From NCBI GenBank assembly GCA_031368215.1, contig JANLRD010000009.1, positions 1 to 64,000 of the forward strand: 64,000 nucleotides of DNA, read 5' to 3'. This stretch comes from JANLQX01 sp031368215. Its GTDB lineage: Bacteria > Actinomycetota > Acidimicrobiia > Acidimicrobiales > JANYDT01. Each line of letters opens with the position of its first letter. The stretch's first letter is position 1. The translations under genes and the position numbers were made by a program. Under the pieces are notes generated by a model. It ran no database searches. It saw only the letters and a program-made list of their open reading frames with translations, and was not told the origin of the DNA. Below are positions 9,338 to 17,689 of this stretch, piece by piece.

Positions 9338-10461
9338 GCACCTTTCGCGATCGCGGCGAGGCGGGCCGCGAGATCCGGGACCTTGGCCACGGCGAGCAAC
9401 GCCATGACGACGTACACCTTCTTGTTGGCTTCGCGGGCCACGTGAACGGCGAAGCGCTTCATGACCGCCGGGCTGACTTCGGACCCGATGTCGGCTGGGA
9501 GGCAATGGAGGTACAGTGCGTCGGCGGTGAGGCTCATCCGTCGTTCGTCGCAGATCCAGTCGCGATGCCCGGCGTTGGCGGCGAGGGCCCGTTGCTCGAT
9601 CTCGCGCATGTCGTTGGCGTCCCCGCGCGTGTTGGCCGCCACCCGCTCGAGCATCAGGGCGTGGGGCCCCCAGGACTTCGGATAGACGGCGTCCGCACCG
9701 GCAAACGCGGCGTCCATGTCATGGACGATCTCGAACAATCCGCCCGATGACGCGGCACCCTCCCGGGCCCAAGTCAGCGGTTCGGGGAGGAGGTCGTAGC
9801 CGGGGGGATGGGCGAGCGTCACGTGGGCACCGAAACGCGTGAGCAGTGACACGACACCCTGCGGGACCGAGAGCGGTTTGGCGTAGCTCGGCGAGTAGGC
9901 CCACGACATCGCGATCTTCTTGCCTCGGACATCGCCGCCGAAGTGCTCGCGCAGCCACATCAGGTCGGCCAGGGCCTGCGTGGGGTGATCGACGTCGCAC
10001 TGCAGGTTCACGACGGGCACGACCCGAGGATCGTCGGTCGCTGTCAGGTACCTGTCGATGCCCCGCTTCACGTCGTGCATGAACGCGTTGCCCTCGCCGA
10101 GCACCAGATCGTGGCGCACCCCCAAGGCGTGGGCGTTCATGCCGAGCATGGCACCGGTCTCCTCTGCCGTCTCGCCGTGGGATACCTGGGTCGAGGATCC
10201 GTCCACGATCACCGGCATCATTCCGAGGCGGGCGGCGGCCCCGGCCCAGGCCGACTTGGTGCGCGTCGAATTGTCGAAGAACATCGCGTAGGCCAGCTCG
10301 TTTGGCAGCAGGGCGGTCGAGCGCCCCGCCCGGTCCGCCGCCTCGAACGCCGATGCCGCGCCGAGCAGGGCGTCAAGCTCTGATGCGCTCCAGTCGTGAG
10401 TGGTCAGCAGGCTCCGGCCATGAAGGGCAGCAATGCCGTCGGCGTCAAAGGCGGTGTCCAT
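9334..10461 (-). CDS. ygeW: YgeW-type knotted carbamoyltransferase
   Basis: This 375-residue protein is an aspartate/ornithine transcarbamoylase-fold enzyme. FFDNSTRTKS (residues 61-70) carries the STRT carbamoyl-phosphate motif. VNLQCDVDHPTQALADL gives the HPTQ motif and LYLHCLPADI the HCLP motif, with an extended central insert as in the YgeW subgroup. It transfers a carbamoyl group between carbamoyl phosphate and an unidentified amine. It is the first gene of the operon, with the M20 hydrolase and arcC downstream, so the unit can turn a carbamoylated metabolite into carbamoyl phosphate and then ATP. The upstream 290 bases are shared with the divergent kinase-fusion gene and should hold both promoters. 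Confidence 0.9.
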   Translation of the reverse strand: MDTAFDADGIAALHGRSLLTTHDWSASELDALLGAASAFEAADRAGRSTALLPNELAYAMFFDNSTRTKSAWAGAAARLGMMPVIVDGSSTQVSHGETAEETGAMLGMNAHALGVRHDLVLGEGNAFMHDVKRGIDRYLTATDDPRVVPVVNLQCDVDHPTQALADLMWLREHFGGDVRGKKIAMSWAYSPSYAKPLSVPQGVVSLLTRFGAHVTLAHPPGYDLLPEPLTWAREGAASSGGLFEIVHDMDAAFAGADAVYPKSWGPHALMLERVAANTRGDANDMREIEQRALAANAGHRDWICDERRMSLTADALYLHCLPADIGSEVSPAVMKRFAVHVAREANKKVYVVMALLAVAKVPDLAARLAAIAKGA

Positions 10462-10749
10462 CGCTGTCGGTCTACGCCGGTCAACGTCGCACCGGGGAGG
10501 GCCGAAGGGCCTGGCGAACTAGGGCCGCATGGAGTCGCGACGAGCTGGAGTCCACGCAGATCCGCAAGCTCAGAAGGAACGGGAAGCCATCGACGGCCCA
10601 GCGTGCCGGGGTCGCAGCGTTCGGGACGGAAGTCAGCGACAACCGGTGTCCGATGTCTGCCTGGGGCCACCGTTGGGCACTTCCGCATCGGAATGCGGAC
10701 GCCGACGATGGGTACGGGTTACTCGACCCTTCTCCAGTCACGAGTCATC

Positions 10750-12276
10750 ATGGATGCTGACAACGCCCCCGCCCCTGTTGCGATGGCCGGGGTGACCGCG
10801 CCGGTCGACGCCGTCGACCTGCTGACCGTAACGCTTCCCCCACCGATCGAGCGGGTTGAAACCCATATCTCCACAGTGCTGTTCTCCGACGGCTGGGCCT
10901 ACAAGGTGAAGAAGCCGGTTCGCTTCGAGTTCATCGATCTGTCGACGCCGGAGTTGAGGGAGGAAGACTGCCGGCGGGAGTTCGATCTCAATCGCCGCTT
11001 CGCTCCGGACGTCTACGACAGCGTGATCGAGATCCGCAACCCGGCGTACGAGGTGGTCGACCATGCCGTGAAGATGCGCCGGATGCCGTCGGATCGTCGG
11101 CTTACGACGCTCTTGGCGACACCGAACGACCTCCGGGACCCGATCCGCGAGATCGCCAGGCGTGTGGCGGTCGCCCACGAGGCGGCTGATCGAGGCGCTC
11201 GTATCGACGCCGTTGCGACGGCCGACGCGGTGCGCCACCTCTGGCGTCGATCCCTCGATGACTTGGCGACCATTCCGTCGGCGGCGGCTGAACACGATCG
11301 ACTCGCCATGATCGACGCGCTGGCGATGCGTTACCTCGATGGCCGCGCCGACTTGTTCGCGCACCGGATCGCGTCCGGGCACATTGTCGACGGCCACGGA
11401 GACCTGCTGGCCGACGACATCTTCTGCCTCTCGGACGGACCACGCATCCTCGACTGCCTGGAGTTCGATGACCAACTGCGCTTCGGTGACGTATTGCTCG
11501 ATATCGGGTTCCTGGCGATGGACCTCGAGCGACTCGGCCGCGCGGACCTGGCCGAAACGCTGCTGCACGACTACCGCGAGTTCACCAACGAAGTGCACCC
11601 GTCATCGCTCTTCGATCAGTACGTCGCCTATCGAGCGCTGGTACGCGCGAAGATCGCCGCGATTCGCGGTGTCGATGCGAGTGACTACCTCGAACTGTGC
11701 CTCGCCCGGCTTCGGCGTGCGGATGTGCGCGTTGTGACCCTCGGTGGGCTTCCTGCAACGGGGAAGTCGACGGTCGCGGCAGACCTTGGGCGGTCGCTCG
11801 GATGGACGGTGCTCGTCGCCGATGTGGTTCGCAAGGAGGTGACCCATGTCGGGCCGGGGCCCGCCGCCGCGGAATTCGGCCAAGGGGTCTACTCGAGGGC
11901 CGGAACCCAACTGACCTACACCGAACTGATGCACCGTGCCCGGGTGGCGCTTCGTGGTGGCGAGAGTGTGGTGATCGATGCGTCGTTCGACGATGAACGG
12001 TGGCTAGCAGCGTCGCGCGATGTCGCAGCGGCGACGGACAGCGCGATCGTGGAGCTGCGCTGTGTGGCTCCGGCGGAGGTGTGCGAGGAGCGTCTGCGCC
12101 ATCGGCGCCATGACGAAGCGAACCCCTCCGACGCGACGGAGGAGATTGCCGTGCGGATGACCGCGACGTTCGACCCGTGGCCGTCGGCGATCGAGATCGG
12201 TACCTCTCGGCCGCTGCCCGAGACGATGCGCGACGCAATGGTCGCCGTCGACCGAATCGATCGAATCGCCAGCTGA
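10750..12276 (+). CDS. Aminoglycoside-phosphotransferase-like / AAA kinase fusion
   Basis: This 508-residue protein joins two phosphoryl-transfer domains. Residues about 20-310 form an APH-like kinase domain, with VDGHGDLLADDIF as the Brown/catalytic loop and ILDCLEFDDQLRFGDVLLDI as the metal-binding part. Residues about 325-500 form a P-loop kinase of the zeta-toxin/gluconate-kinase type with Walker A GLPATGKST. The same architecture is known in the mycobacterial dormancy-regulon protein Rv2004c, whose substrate is not established as far as I recall. ATG at 10750 is chosen because homologous sequence begins soon after it; the open frame upstream is low quality. It is divergent from ygeW. No inhibitor-resistance role should be assumed. 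Confidence 0.85.
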   Translation: MDADNAPAPVAMAGVTAPVDAVDLLTVTLPPPIERVETHISTVLFSDGWAYKVKKPVRFEFIDLSTPELREEDCRREFDLNRRFAPDVYDSVIEIRNPAYEVVDHAVKMRRMPSDRRLTTLLATPNDLRDPIREIARRVAVAHEAADRGARIDAVATADAVRHLWRRSLDDLATIPSAAAEHDRLAMIDALAMRYLDGRADLFAHRIASGHIVDGHGDLLADDIFCLSDGPRILDCLEFDDQLRFGDVLLDIGFLAMDLERLGRADLAETLLHDYREFTNEVHPSSLFDQYVAYRALVRAKIAAIRGVDASDYLELCLARLRRADVRVVTLGGLPATGKSTVAADLGRSLGWTVLVADVVRKEVTHVGPGPAAAEFGQGVYSRAGTQLTYTELMHRARVALRGGESVVIDASFDDERWLAASRDVAAATDSAIVELRCVAPAEVCEERLRHRRHDEANPSDATEEIAVRMTATFDPWPSAIEIGTSRPLPETMRDAMVAVDRIDRIAS

Positions 12277-12501
12277 GGTCCGTTCACGTTGGCCGGGCCA
12301 TATGCGCGCGTGCCATCCTTTCGAAGGACCGCACGGAACATGACCAAAGCCACGTGCCCCAGCATCGGGGTCCCGCTACGACGTCCAGATCTCGAAGTAG
12401 AACGTCGTCATGCGAGCTTGATTGGCGTGATCACCTCGGTGAAGGCGTGAGCCTGACGACAACTTGCGCTACTCATTTCGTCAGGGACGGGCTGCAGGGG
12501 G

Positions 12502-12926
12502 TCAGAGACCGATGACTTCGTAGTCGACGCCGATGAGGTCGTAGGTGCGCCGAGCTCGGAGATCTCTTGTGAAGAGTCGACGTTCGCTGGCTCGGGCCGC
12601 CTCACCGACCAGCGCGTCGTAGATCGCGCCGCCCGAAACCCCGATGACACCGAGTCGCGCAAGAAGCCTTGTTTCGGCGTCATGCTCGAGCCAGCAGATG
12701 GAGGGGAACACGGTGACGATGATGCTCTGTGCGGTTGGCGCGTCGATCGAGAGTTCACCCGGTAGGCGCGTGAGTACGGAGAATGTCTCGAACGCGGCAT
12801 GTCCGGCCAGTGCCGGACGGTGCTTTCGCACCGCGTCCCGGCAAACGACGTGAGCGGCGTGCGATACGTCGAGAGCGGCGACCGAGACGCTGGTTCCACG
12901 GCCCAGGTGTCAGCGTTGGTCGGCAT
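12502..12926 (-). pseudogene. vapC: VapC-type PIN toxin, frameshifted
   Basis: The C-terminal frame (HRPALAGHAAFETFSVLTRLPG to YEVIGL) is a clear VapC PIN domain. Its frame has no usable start: it runs back into the vapB stop. A different frame starts at ATG 12924-12926, overlapping the end of vapB by 17 bases, and reads MPTNADTWAV before leaving the homology. Inserting one base between 12894 and 12895 joins the two frames and restores the canonical VDTSV, including the first metal-binding Asp. The gene as given therefore carries a one-base deletion exactly at an active-site codon. It is either an inactivated toxin or an assembly indel. An intact product would be a ribonuclease neutralised by VapB. 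Confidence 0.8.
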
Positions 12927-13155
12927 CGCGCCACCGCTGCACGTCGGCATCGGTGATGGTCGTTGCGTCAACGCGTTCGATCGCCGGCCAGCCATCAATG
13001 GCAACGATTGCCCGACTTCGCTTGCGTACCGGCGCGAGGCGGATCGAATCGCCGTCGATCGTGACGTCAAGAGCTGCGTCGGCTTCCAACGACAGACGGT
13101 CCCGGATCTCCTTGGGGATGACGACTCGCCCCGCCCGGTCGATCGACACCATCAT
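12910..13155 (-). CDS. vapB: VapB-type AbrB-domain antitoxin
   Basis: The 81-residue protein starts MMVSIDRAGRVVIPKEIRDR, the standard swapped-hairpin AbrB/SpoVT DNA-binding motif. A short C-terminal tail ending RWRDADQR probably wraps the toxin. The ATG pair at 13150-13155 is preferred because AbrB antitoxins begin directly at this motif; the frame is open further upstream. It precedes and overlaps vapC by 17 bases, as in typical vapBC operons. It probably autorepresses the operon. The antitoxin reading frame is intact although the toxin is frameshifted. Confidence 0.85.
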   Translation of the reverse strand: MMVSIDRAGRVVIPKEIRDRLSLEADAALDVTIDGDSIRLAPVRKRSRAIVAIDGWPAIERVDATTITDADVQRWRDADQR

Positions 13156-13324
13156 GGATGGCGGTCTACCACTTCTCCTTCGGGCGAAGCGACCCGGAGA
13201 ATGTACGGCAGGCCAGCCTTCGTCCACTTCAGCGCAGGCATTGTCTGGCCTCACGAACTCTCGACGTGAGCGTGGGGGTGGGCATCTCGCCGTCTGAACC
13301 GGCGCCCCTTGCGCGTCGGCGCGC

Positions 13325-13714
13325 CTAGGAGGCGTCCTGGACCACCCGCCACGCCAACCACAACAGGGGAAGCTGAAGAGGGAGTCGAAGCCACGCGGCG
13401 ATCGCCGAGTCGAAGGGCGGCGGCGCGCCCTTGATGCCTCCGTCGATCGCCGACTGCACGTTGGCGGGGAACACGGCCACGAACGTGGCGAACGCCAGGT
13501 AGCCGGCGAGCTTCGGCCGCGATTTGCTGGCCAGAAGGACGGCTACCGCCAGTTCGACGGCGCCGCTGGTGTAGGTCGTGGTCCGCGGAGACCCGGGCAT
13601 CCACGTGGGGACAATCCGGTCGAACTCTGCGGGGAACGCAAAGTGCGCGACGCCGGCCGCTCCGAGTATCGATGCAACGACCAGCCGAGGGGTTGGTCGC
13701 CGAATCGAGGTCAG
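13325..13714 (-). CDS. DoxX-like small membrane protein
   Basis: This is a product of about 129 residues with four predicted membrane helices (VVASILGAAGVAHFAF, SGAVELAVAVLLA, KLAGYLAFATFVAVFPANVQ and LPLLWLAWRVV). The pattern GVAHFAFPAEFDRIVPTWMP is characteristic of the DoxX/COG4270 membrane proteins. No ATG or GTG is in frame near the beginning. CTG at 13714 overlaps the stop of the upstream ferritin-like gene as CTGA, so a coupled non-standard start is likely; the exact N-terminus is uncertain. The molecular function of this family is poorly defined; redox or lipid roles have been proposed for relatives. Confidence 0.75.
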   Translation of the reverse strand: MTSIRRPTPRLVVASILGAAGVAHFAFPAEFDRIVPTWMPGSPRTTTYTSGAVELAVAVLLASKSRPKLAGYLAFATFVAVFPANVQSAIDGGIKGAPPPFDSAIAAWLRLPLQLPLLWLAWRVVQDAS

Positions 13715-14823
13715 GACGCCACCGCAGCCTTCATGGCCCGGTCCTGGGCGACGGCGTCGTAGAGCTCGTAGTCGGTGGCGGTGTCGTCGTCGAACTGGTA
13801 CTTGAGCAGACCTGCGTCGTCCCACAGTCGGCGCAGGTAGCCGTTGTTGGCATCGAGCAGTCCGAGCTTGCGGACGTTGGGCACGAGCTTGGAGAAGAAG
13901 GCTTTTTGGAACGCCGCCCCGGGGTCGAGCCCGAGCGTGCCGGCGGCCTGCATCAGGTACGGCACCACCTTGTCGACGCTGACGCCGAGCCGCTCCCACA
14001 TCTCGGGGGTGGTCGAGCGTGAGCGGTTGCGGAGCGTGTTCTCCGCCAGGAACTCCTGGCGGTCCTTGAGCTCGGCCTGCGAGAGCTCCTGGTAGTACTC
14101 GCCGAGGCTCAGGATGCCGAATGCGACGTGGCGGGCCTCGTCGGCGAGCACGTAGCGGAGCAGCTTTCGCAGCAACGGTTCGTCGACTCGCCGGAGCATC
14201 TCACCGAACGCCGCAAGGGCCAGGCTCTCGATGATGACCTGCATGCCGAGATAGGCCATGTCCCATCGGTTGTCCTCCAACAGACCGAAGACCTGCTCCT
14301 GCAGGTACGGCCCCATCGGGTACTGCTCGCCGACCTTCTCGCTGAGATAGCGCTGGAAGACCTCGGTGTGACGGGCCTCGTCGATCGTCTGCGTCGCTGC
14401 GTAGTACTTCGCGTCGATCCAGGGCACAGTCGAGGTGATCTTCGCCGCCGTCAGCATGGCCCCCTGTTCGCCGTGGACGAATTGGCTCAGCGTTGCCTTC
14501 AGCTGTTCGAGGCCGAGCTGGGTGAACTCCTTGTCTCCCCACGACTTGAAGGGCGAGCCCGGAAGATCCTTCGCCGCCTTCGCCAGCACCATCACCGGCG
14601 CGTTCCAGTCGATGATCTCCTCGGGGTCGACAGGTGTCGACCAGTCGAGCTCGGTCACGCTCGACCACTGTGACGCCATTGCCTTGTTGTAGAGCGTTAC
14701 GAGTTGCGGGCGCGACCGTTCGTAGTTCCACAGGAACGTGGTCGGGGTGTGGTCGGTCACGAAGCGGATCGTGCCCTCGACGTCGGCATCGGCCGGGACG
14801 GCGGGGAGTTCGGTCGTGCTCAT
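13711..14823 (-). CDS. Ferritin-like diiron protein
   Basis: This 370-residue protein carries two EARH signatures, DEARHTEVF and DEARHVAFG, about 75 residues apart. Further acidic helices contribute Glu ligands (HGEQGAML, IIESLALAAFGE). This is the pattern of the ferritin/ribonucleotide-reductase-like superfamily with a carboxylate-bridged diiron centre, near the AurF-type N-oxygenases and related oxidases. The substrate is unknown. It is the first gene of a pair whose stop overlaps the start of the DoxX-like membrane protein. Divergent transcription of the DUF3303-like gene begins about 200 bases away. Confidence 0.82.
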   Translation of the reverse strand: MSTTELPAVPADADVEGTIRFVTDHTPTTFLWNYERSRPQLVTLYNKAMASQWSSVTELDWSTPVDPEEIIDWNAPVMVLAKAAKDLPGSPFKSWGDKEFTQLGLEQLKATLSQFVHGEQGAMLTAAKITSTVPWIDAKYYAATQTIDEARHTEVFQRYLSEKVGEQYPMGPYLQEQVFGLLEDNRWDMAYLGMQVIIESLALAAFGEMLRRVDEPLLRKLLRYVLADEARHVAFGILSLGEYYQELSQAELKDRQEFLAENTLRNRSRSTTPEMWERLGVSVDKVVPYLMQAAGTLGLDPGAAFQKAFFSKLVPNVRKLGLLDANNGYLRRLWDDAGLLKYQFDDDTATDYELYDAVAQDRAMKAAVAS

Positions 14824-15030
14824 CGTCGTCTCCTGCTACGGGGAGGCCCTCACACACGCTGCTCGCGGCCCGGAAACGCACTCTACGCGTTCACGATGGC
14901 TCGAGCGATTCTTCCGAAGACGGGACCGGCACGGTCGACGGCTCCCCGAGCAATCGCCAACTGCCGGGAGTACCGTTCGCGACGGGCGTTGAGCCACCCT
15001 CGGTTCGGACGGCCAGAAACGGGAGAACAC

Positions 15031-15351
15031 ATGAAGTACATGGTCGAATACAAGGTTCGTACGGTCGGTCTCACGCATGAGCAGAACTTCGCCAACCAGG
15101 AGGCGCTCCTCACGGCCTTCGGCAAATGGCAGCCCGAGGAGGGCCTGAACGTCCTCGCCTTCGTGTCACACGTGAACAGCGACGGCGGCTATGTCCTCGT
15201 CGAGACGAGCGACCCCAAGGTCGTCGCCTCGTTCGTTTCGAAGTTCATCTACTGGAACGAAGTGAACGTCGTTCCCGTAGTCGATGTCGAGGAGATCGTG
15301 CCGATCAACCTGCAGGCGCTGGCATGGGCGAGAGGCGCGTCGAAGGGTTGA
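15031..15351 (+). CDS. DUF3303-like small protein
   Basis: This 106-residue protein begins MKYMVEYKVRT and contains FVSHVNSDGGYVLVETSDPKVV followed by an NVVPVVDVEEIVPI strand. That is the ferredoxin-like alpha/beta barrel pattern of DUF3303 proteins, whose function is not established. GGGAG lies five bases before the ATG, supporting this start. Upstream sequence in the same frame is not protein-like. It precedes an SDR gene by 96 bases that contain two overlapping hairpins. Confidence 0.75.
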   Translation: MKYMVEYKVRTVGLTHEQNFANQEALLTAFGKWQPEEGLNVLAFVSHVNSDGGYVLVETSDPKVVASFVSKFIYWNEVNVVPVVDVEEIVPINLQALAWARGASKG

Positions 15352-15366
15352 CCGATCTCCCTCGGG

Positions 15367-15401
15367 CCGGTGGCTTTATCGCCACCGGTCCAGGGACCGG
15401 T
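15367..15401 (+). repeat. Two mutually exclusive hairpins
   Basis: CCGGTGGC (15367-15374) pairs with GCCACCGG (15381-15388), an 8-bp perfect stem. ACCGGTCC (15384-15391) can instead pair with GGACCGGT (15394-15401), also 8 bp. Bases 15384-15388 are used by both stems, so only one can form at a time. The pair lies between the DUF3303-like gene and the SDR. No T-run follows, so it is not a standard terminator. Confidence 0.55.
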
Positions 15402-15447
15402 ACTCGGGGATTGGAGAGTTGGACGCGCGTCCGGGAAACTGACACCC

Positions 15448-16227
15448 ATGAGTGCAACGTCGAGGAGATTCGAAGGATCGTCCGTGGTGGTCACGGGAGC
15501 GGCGTCCGGCATGGGCCGAGGGATCGCCGTTGCATTTGCGCGGGAGGGGGCGTCCGTGGTTCTCGCGGACGTCAACGCTGCCGGCCTCAACGAGACGCGC
15601 TCGATGATCGATGTCTTCGGCGGAACGAGCATCGTGGTTGACGCCGACGTTTCCGATGCCGATGCCGTGGCCGCCATGGTCCACCTCGCCGTCGACCGAT
15701 TCGGCGGCCTCGACGCAGCGGTCAACGCTGCCGCGATCGAGGGAGAATCCGTTTCCATCGCAGAGCTCGACGACGACCTCTTCGATGCAATCCAGCGGAT
15801 CAACGTCAGGGGCACCTACCTCTGCATGAAGCACGAGATCCTCGCCATGCGGGCGACGGGCAAAGGCGGGGCGATCGTCAATTTCGCGTCCACCAGCTCG
15901 TACCGTCCCCAGCAGAACCAGACGGCCTACACCGCGTCGAAGCACGCCGTGGTCGGCCTGACGAAGAGCGCGGCGATCGACTGCGCGAAGTACGGAATCC
16001 GGATCAACGCAATCGCTCCCAGTGCCATCGATACGCCGATGCTGCGCAACGCGATGGCACGGCGGCCGGGCGGTTCAGAAAAGGACGTGATCGACCGGCT
16101 CAGCCTGATCCGCCGTTTCGGTTCGGTCGACGAGATCGCGAAGGCCACGTTGTTCCTCTGCTCCGATGACGCGTCGTTCACCATGGGTCACGTGCTCGCC
16201 GTTGACGGTGGCTATCTCGCAAGGTGA
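15448..16227 (+). CDS. Short-chain dehydrogenase/reductase (SDR)
   Basis: This 259-residue classical SDR has the cofactor motif VTGAASGMGRGIA near residue 16, an NAAA element, FASTSSYR containing the catalytic Ser, and YTASK containing the catalytic Tyr and Lys. The C-terminus GHVLAVDGGYLAR is also typical. It is probably an NAD(P)(H)-dependent alcohol or ketone oxidoreductase; the substrate is unknown. Asp-37-type residues after the second strand (VVLADVN) favour NAD(H). The ATG at 15448 is chosen because the Rossmann motif follows at the usual distance. Confidence 0.9.
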   Translation: MSATSRRFEGSSVVVTGAASGMGRGIAVAFAREGASVVLADVNAAGLNETRSMIDVFGGTSIVVDADVSDADAVAAMVHLAVDRFGGLDAAVNAAAIEGESVSIAELDDDLFDAIQRINVRGTYLCMKHEILAMRATGKGGAIVNFASTSSYRPQQNQTAYTASKHAVVGLTKSAAIDCAKYGIRINAIAPSAIDTPMLRNAMARRPGGSEKDVIDRLSLIRRFGSVDEIAKATLFLCSDDASFTMGHVLAVDGGYLAR

Positions 16228-16275
16228 TCCCGGCGGCCGGGCACGGCGATGGAGATCGACGACCTGCGGCTCGGG

Positions 16276-16644
16276 TCAATGAGCGAGGTTCGTGTTCCCG
16301 AGAGGCGCTGGTGGGGGTGTGGAAGTCGGGTTGCTCGCTGAACGGTCAGCGCGCCCGGTCGAGTCCGTGGCATCGATTTCTACAAGGCGTTCGAAGACGA
16401 ACTCGTGCTTGAGGAACGACGTCTCACGCTCATGGCCCGGGGTGGGCGGAACGAGCGGCGACATCTGGAGCAGGCGCCAACCCGCCACCAACGCTCCCGT
16501 GCCGCTCGCATACGGCGGGTCGCCGTCGGGCTGCGGGCCTACGCCGTTCGTGCCGTCGAAGAAGGACCAGCCGAGCACCCGCCCGTCGAGCCCAGGACTG
16601 GCGAGCCACAGCATCAGCACCTGCTGACGGACATTCTCGGTCAT
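16276..16644 (-). CDS. Conserved hypothetical protein, 122 aa
   Basis: The product starts MTENVRQQVLMLWLASPGLDG and contains GWSFFDGTNG, GALVAGWRLLQMSPLVP and SFLKHEFVFERLVEI. It has no signal peptide. The last ~30 residues are a disordered Pro/Ser/Thr-rich tail. Its start overlaps the stop of the phytanoyl-CoA dioxygenase gene by four bases (ATGA), so it is the second gene of that two-gene operon. I do not recognise the fold or function. The good ordered segments argue that it is real. Confidence 0.65.
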   Translation of the reverse strand: MTENVRQQVLMLWLASPGLDGRVLGWSFFDGTNGVGPQPDGDPPYASGTGALVAGWRLLQMSPLVPPTPGHERETSFLKHEFVFERLVEIDATDSTGRADRSASNPTSTPPPAPLGNTNLAH

Positions 16645-17570
16645 CGTGTTGCGGCTGCGGCGAGCACGGCGCGCCGCTCGGTTCGGGTGAGATACCAGTC
16701 GACATCGAACGCAGGATCGCCGGTCAGGTAGCGCCAGAGAGTGGCCCGCTGCACCGTTTCGAGACGGTGCACCGACGGCTCGTACCAGTCCTCACTACGA
16801 CGCAATTCACCGGCCACCATAGCCGGATCGGTCTTCGCCCAGATGTGGTCATCGGCCCGGTTGCGGTCGTCGACATCGGAGGTGTCCCAGAGACGGACCT
16901 GGGGCACAATCGGGTTGAGGCGGAGCTTGCCGAGCACGCGGTGCCCGGCGCCGTGGTTCGGCGCGCCGGCGTGCCAGAGTCCGTGATGGAAGATCACCAC
17001 GGTCCCGGCCGGTCCGCTGTGGTAGTGCTCACCGGCGAGGTGTTGGTATCTCGCCACATCGTCCATGTTCACGCGTCGGAGATGGCTGCCCGGTACATAA
17101 CGCGTTCCGCCTTCGCGTGGTGCAACGTCGTGGGGAAACCAGAAGAGCTGGATGTCGAAGGCCACGCCATCGTCGATGATGGCGTCACAGTGCAGGCCCT
17201 GCGCGTTGAGGTCGCCGGCCATCTTGATATGGACGAAGTGATGATCGACCACCGGGCCGGGTCCGACGAGGGACGCGATTGCACCGGCGATCAGGGGAAC
17301 TCGGACCATACGCCCCAAGGCGGAATCGGCCGGATACGCGTCCTCGAGAGCAGTGCCCGAGCGGGGGAGAGGTACTTCGCCCTCCTCGCCGCCCGCGGGG
17401 GAAGGCCGACTTGCTCCCCGGAACTCGTCGAGCCACGCCCGGAACAGCGTAGGGAGCTCCTGCATCGCCTGGGCGTTGATGTCTTCTGGCACGGCAGCCT
17501 CGAAACGCAGGAAACCACGGGCGACGAACGACGCCATCTGGTCGGTCGTCAGCAACGGCACAGTGGGCAT
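16641..17570 (-). CDS. Phytanoyl-CoA dioxygenase family protein
   Basis: This 309-residue Fe(II)/2-oxoglutarate-dependent oxygenase has GLHCDAIIDDG (metal His and Asp), a distal metal His in HHGLWHAGAPNHG, and a 2-oxoglutarate-anchoring Arg in the following GHRVLGKLRLN segment. YVPGSHLRR is also typical. Such enzymes hydroxylate lipids or small secondary metabolites; the substrate cannot be assigned. It is transcribed with the 122-residue hypothetical gene that overlaps its stop. About 120 bases separate it from the divergent acyl-CoA dehydrogenase. Confidence 0.85.
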   Translation of the reverse strand: MPTVPLLTTDQMASFVARGFLRFEAAVPEDINAQAMQELPTLFRAWLDEFRGASRPSPAGGEEGEVPLPRSGTALEDAYPADSALGRMVRVPLIAGAIASLVGPGPVVDHHFVHIKMAGDLNAQGLHCDAIIDDGVAFDIQLFWFPHDVAPREGGTRYVPGSHLRRVNMDDVARYQHLAGEHYHSGPAGTVVIFHHGLWHAGAPNHGAGHRVLGKLRLNPIVPQVRLWDTSDVDDRNRADDHIWAKTDPAMVAGELRRSEDWYEPSVHRLETVQRATLWRYLTGDPAFDVDWYLTRTERRAVLAAAATR

Positions 17571-17689
17571 GCGTCTTCTCTAGCCGACGGGTTCGATGCC
17601 CTGCACATCAGTCTTCTCCGCAGACGGCCACGCCCCTGACAACCCCGCCCGAATTCGACCCTGGACCGCGTCGCCCGTACGCTCACGCC

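Noticed and set aside
12910..12912. In-frame TGA joining vapB to the vapC frame as a second selenocysteine or readthrough site
   Set aside because: A one-base insertion explains vapC better, restoring both a proper ATG start and the catalytic VDTSV; no hairpin follows the TGA.
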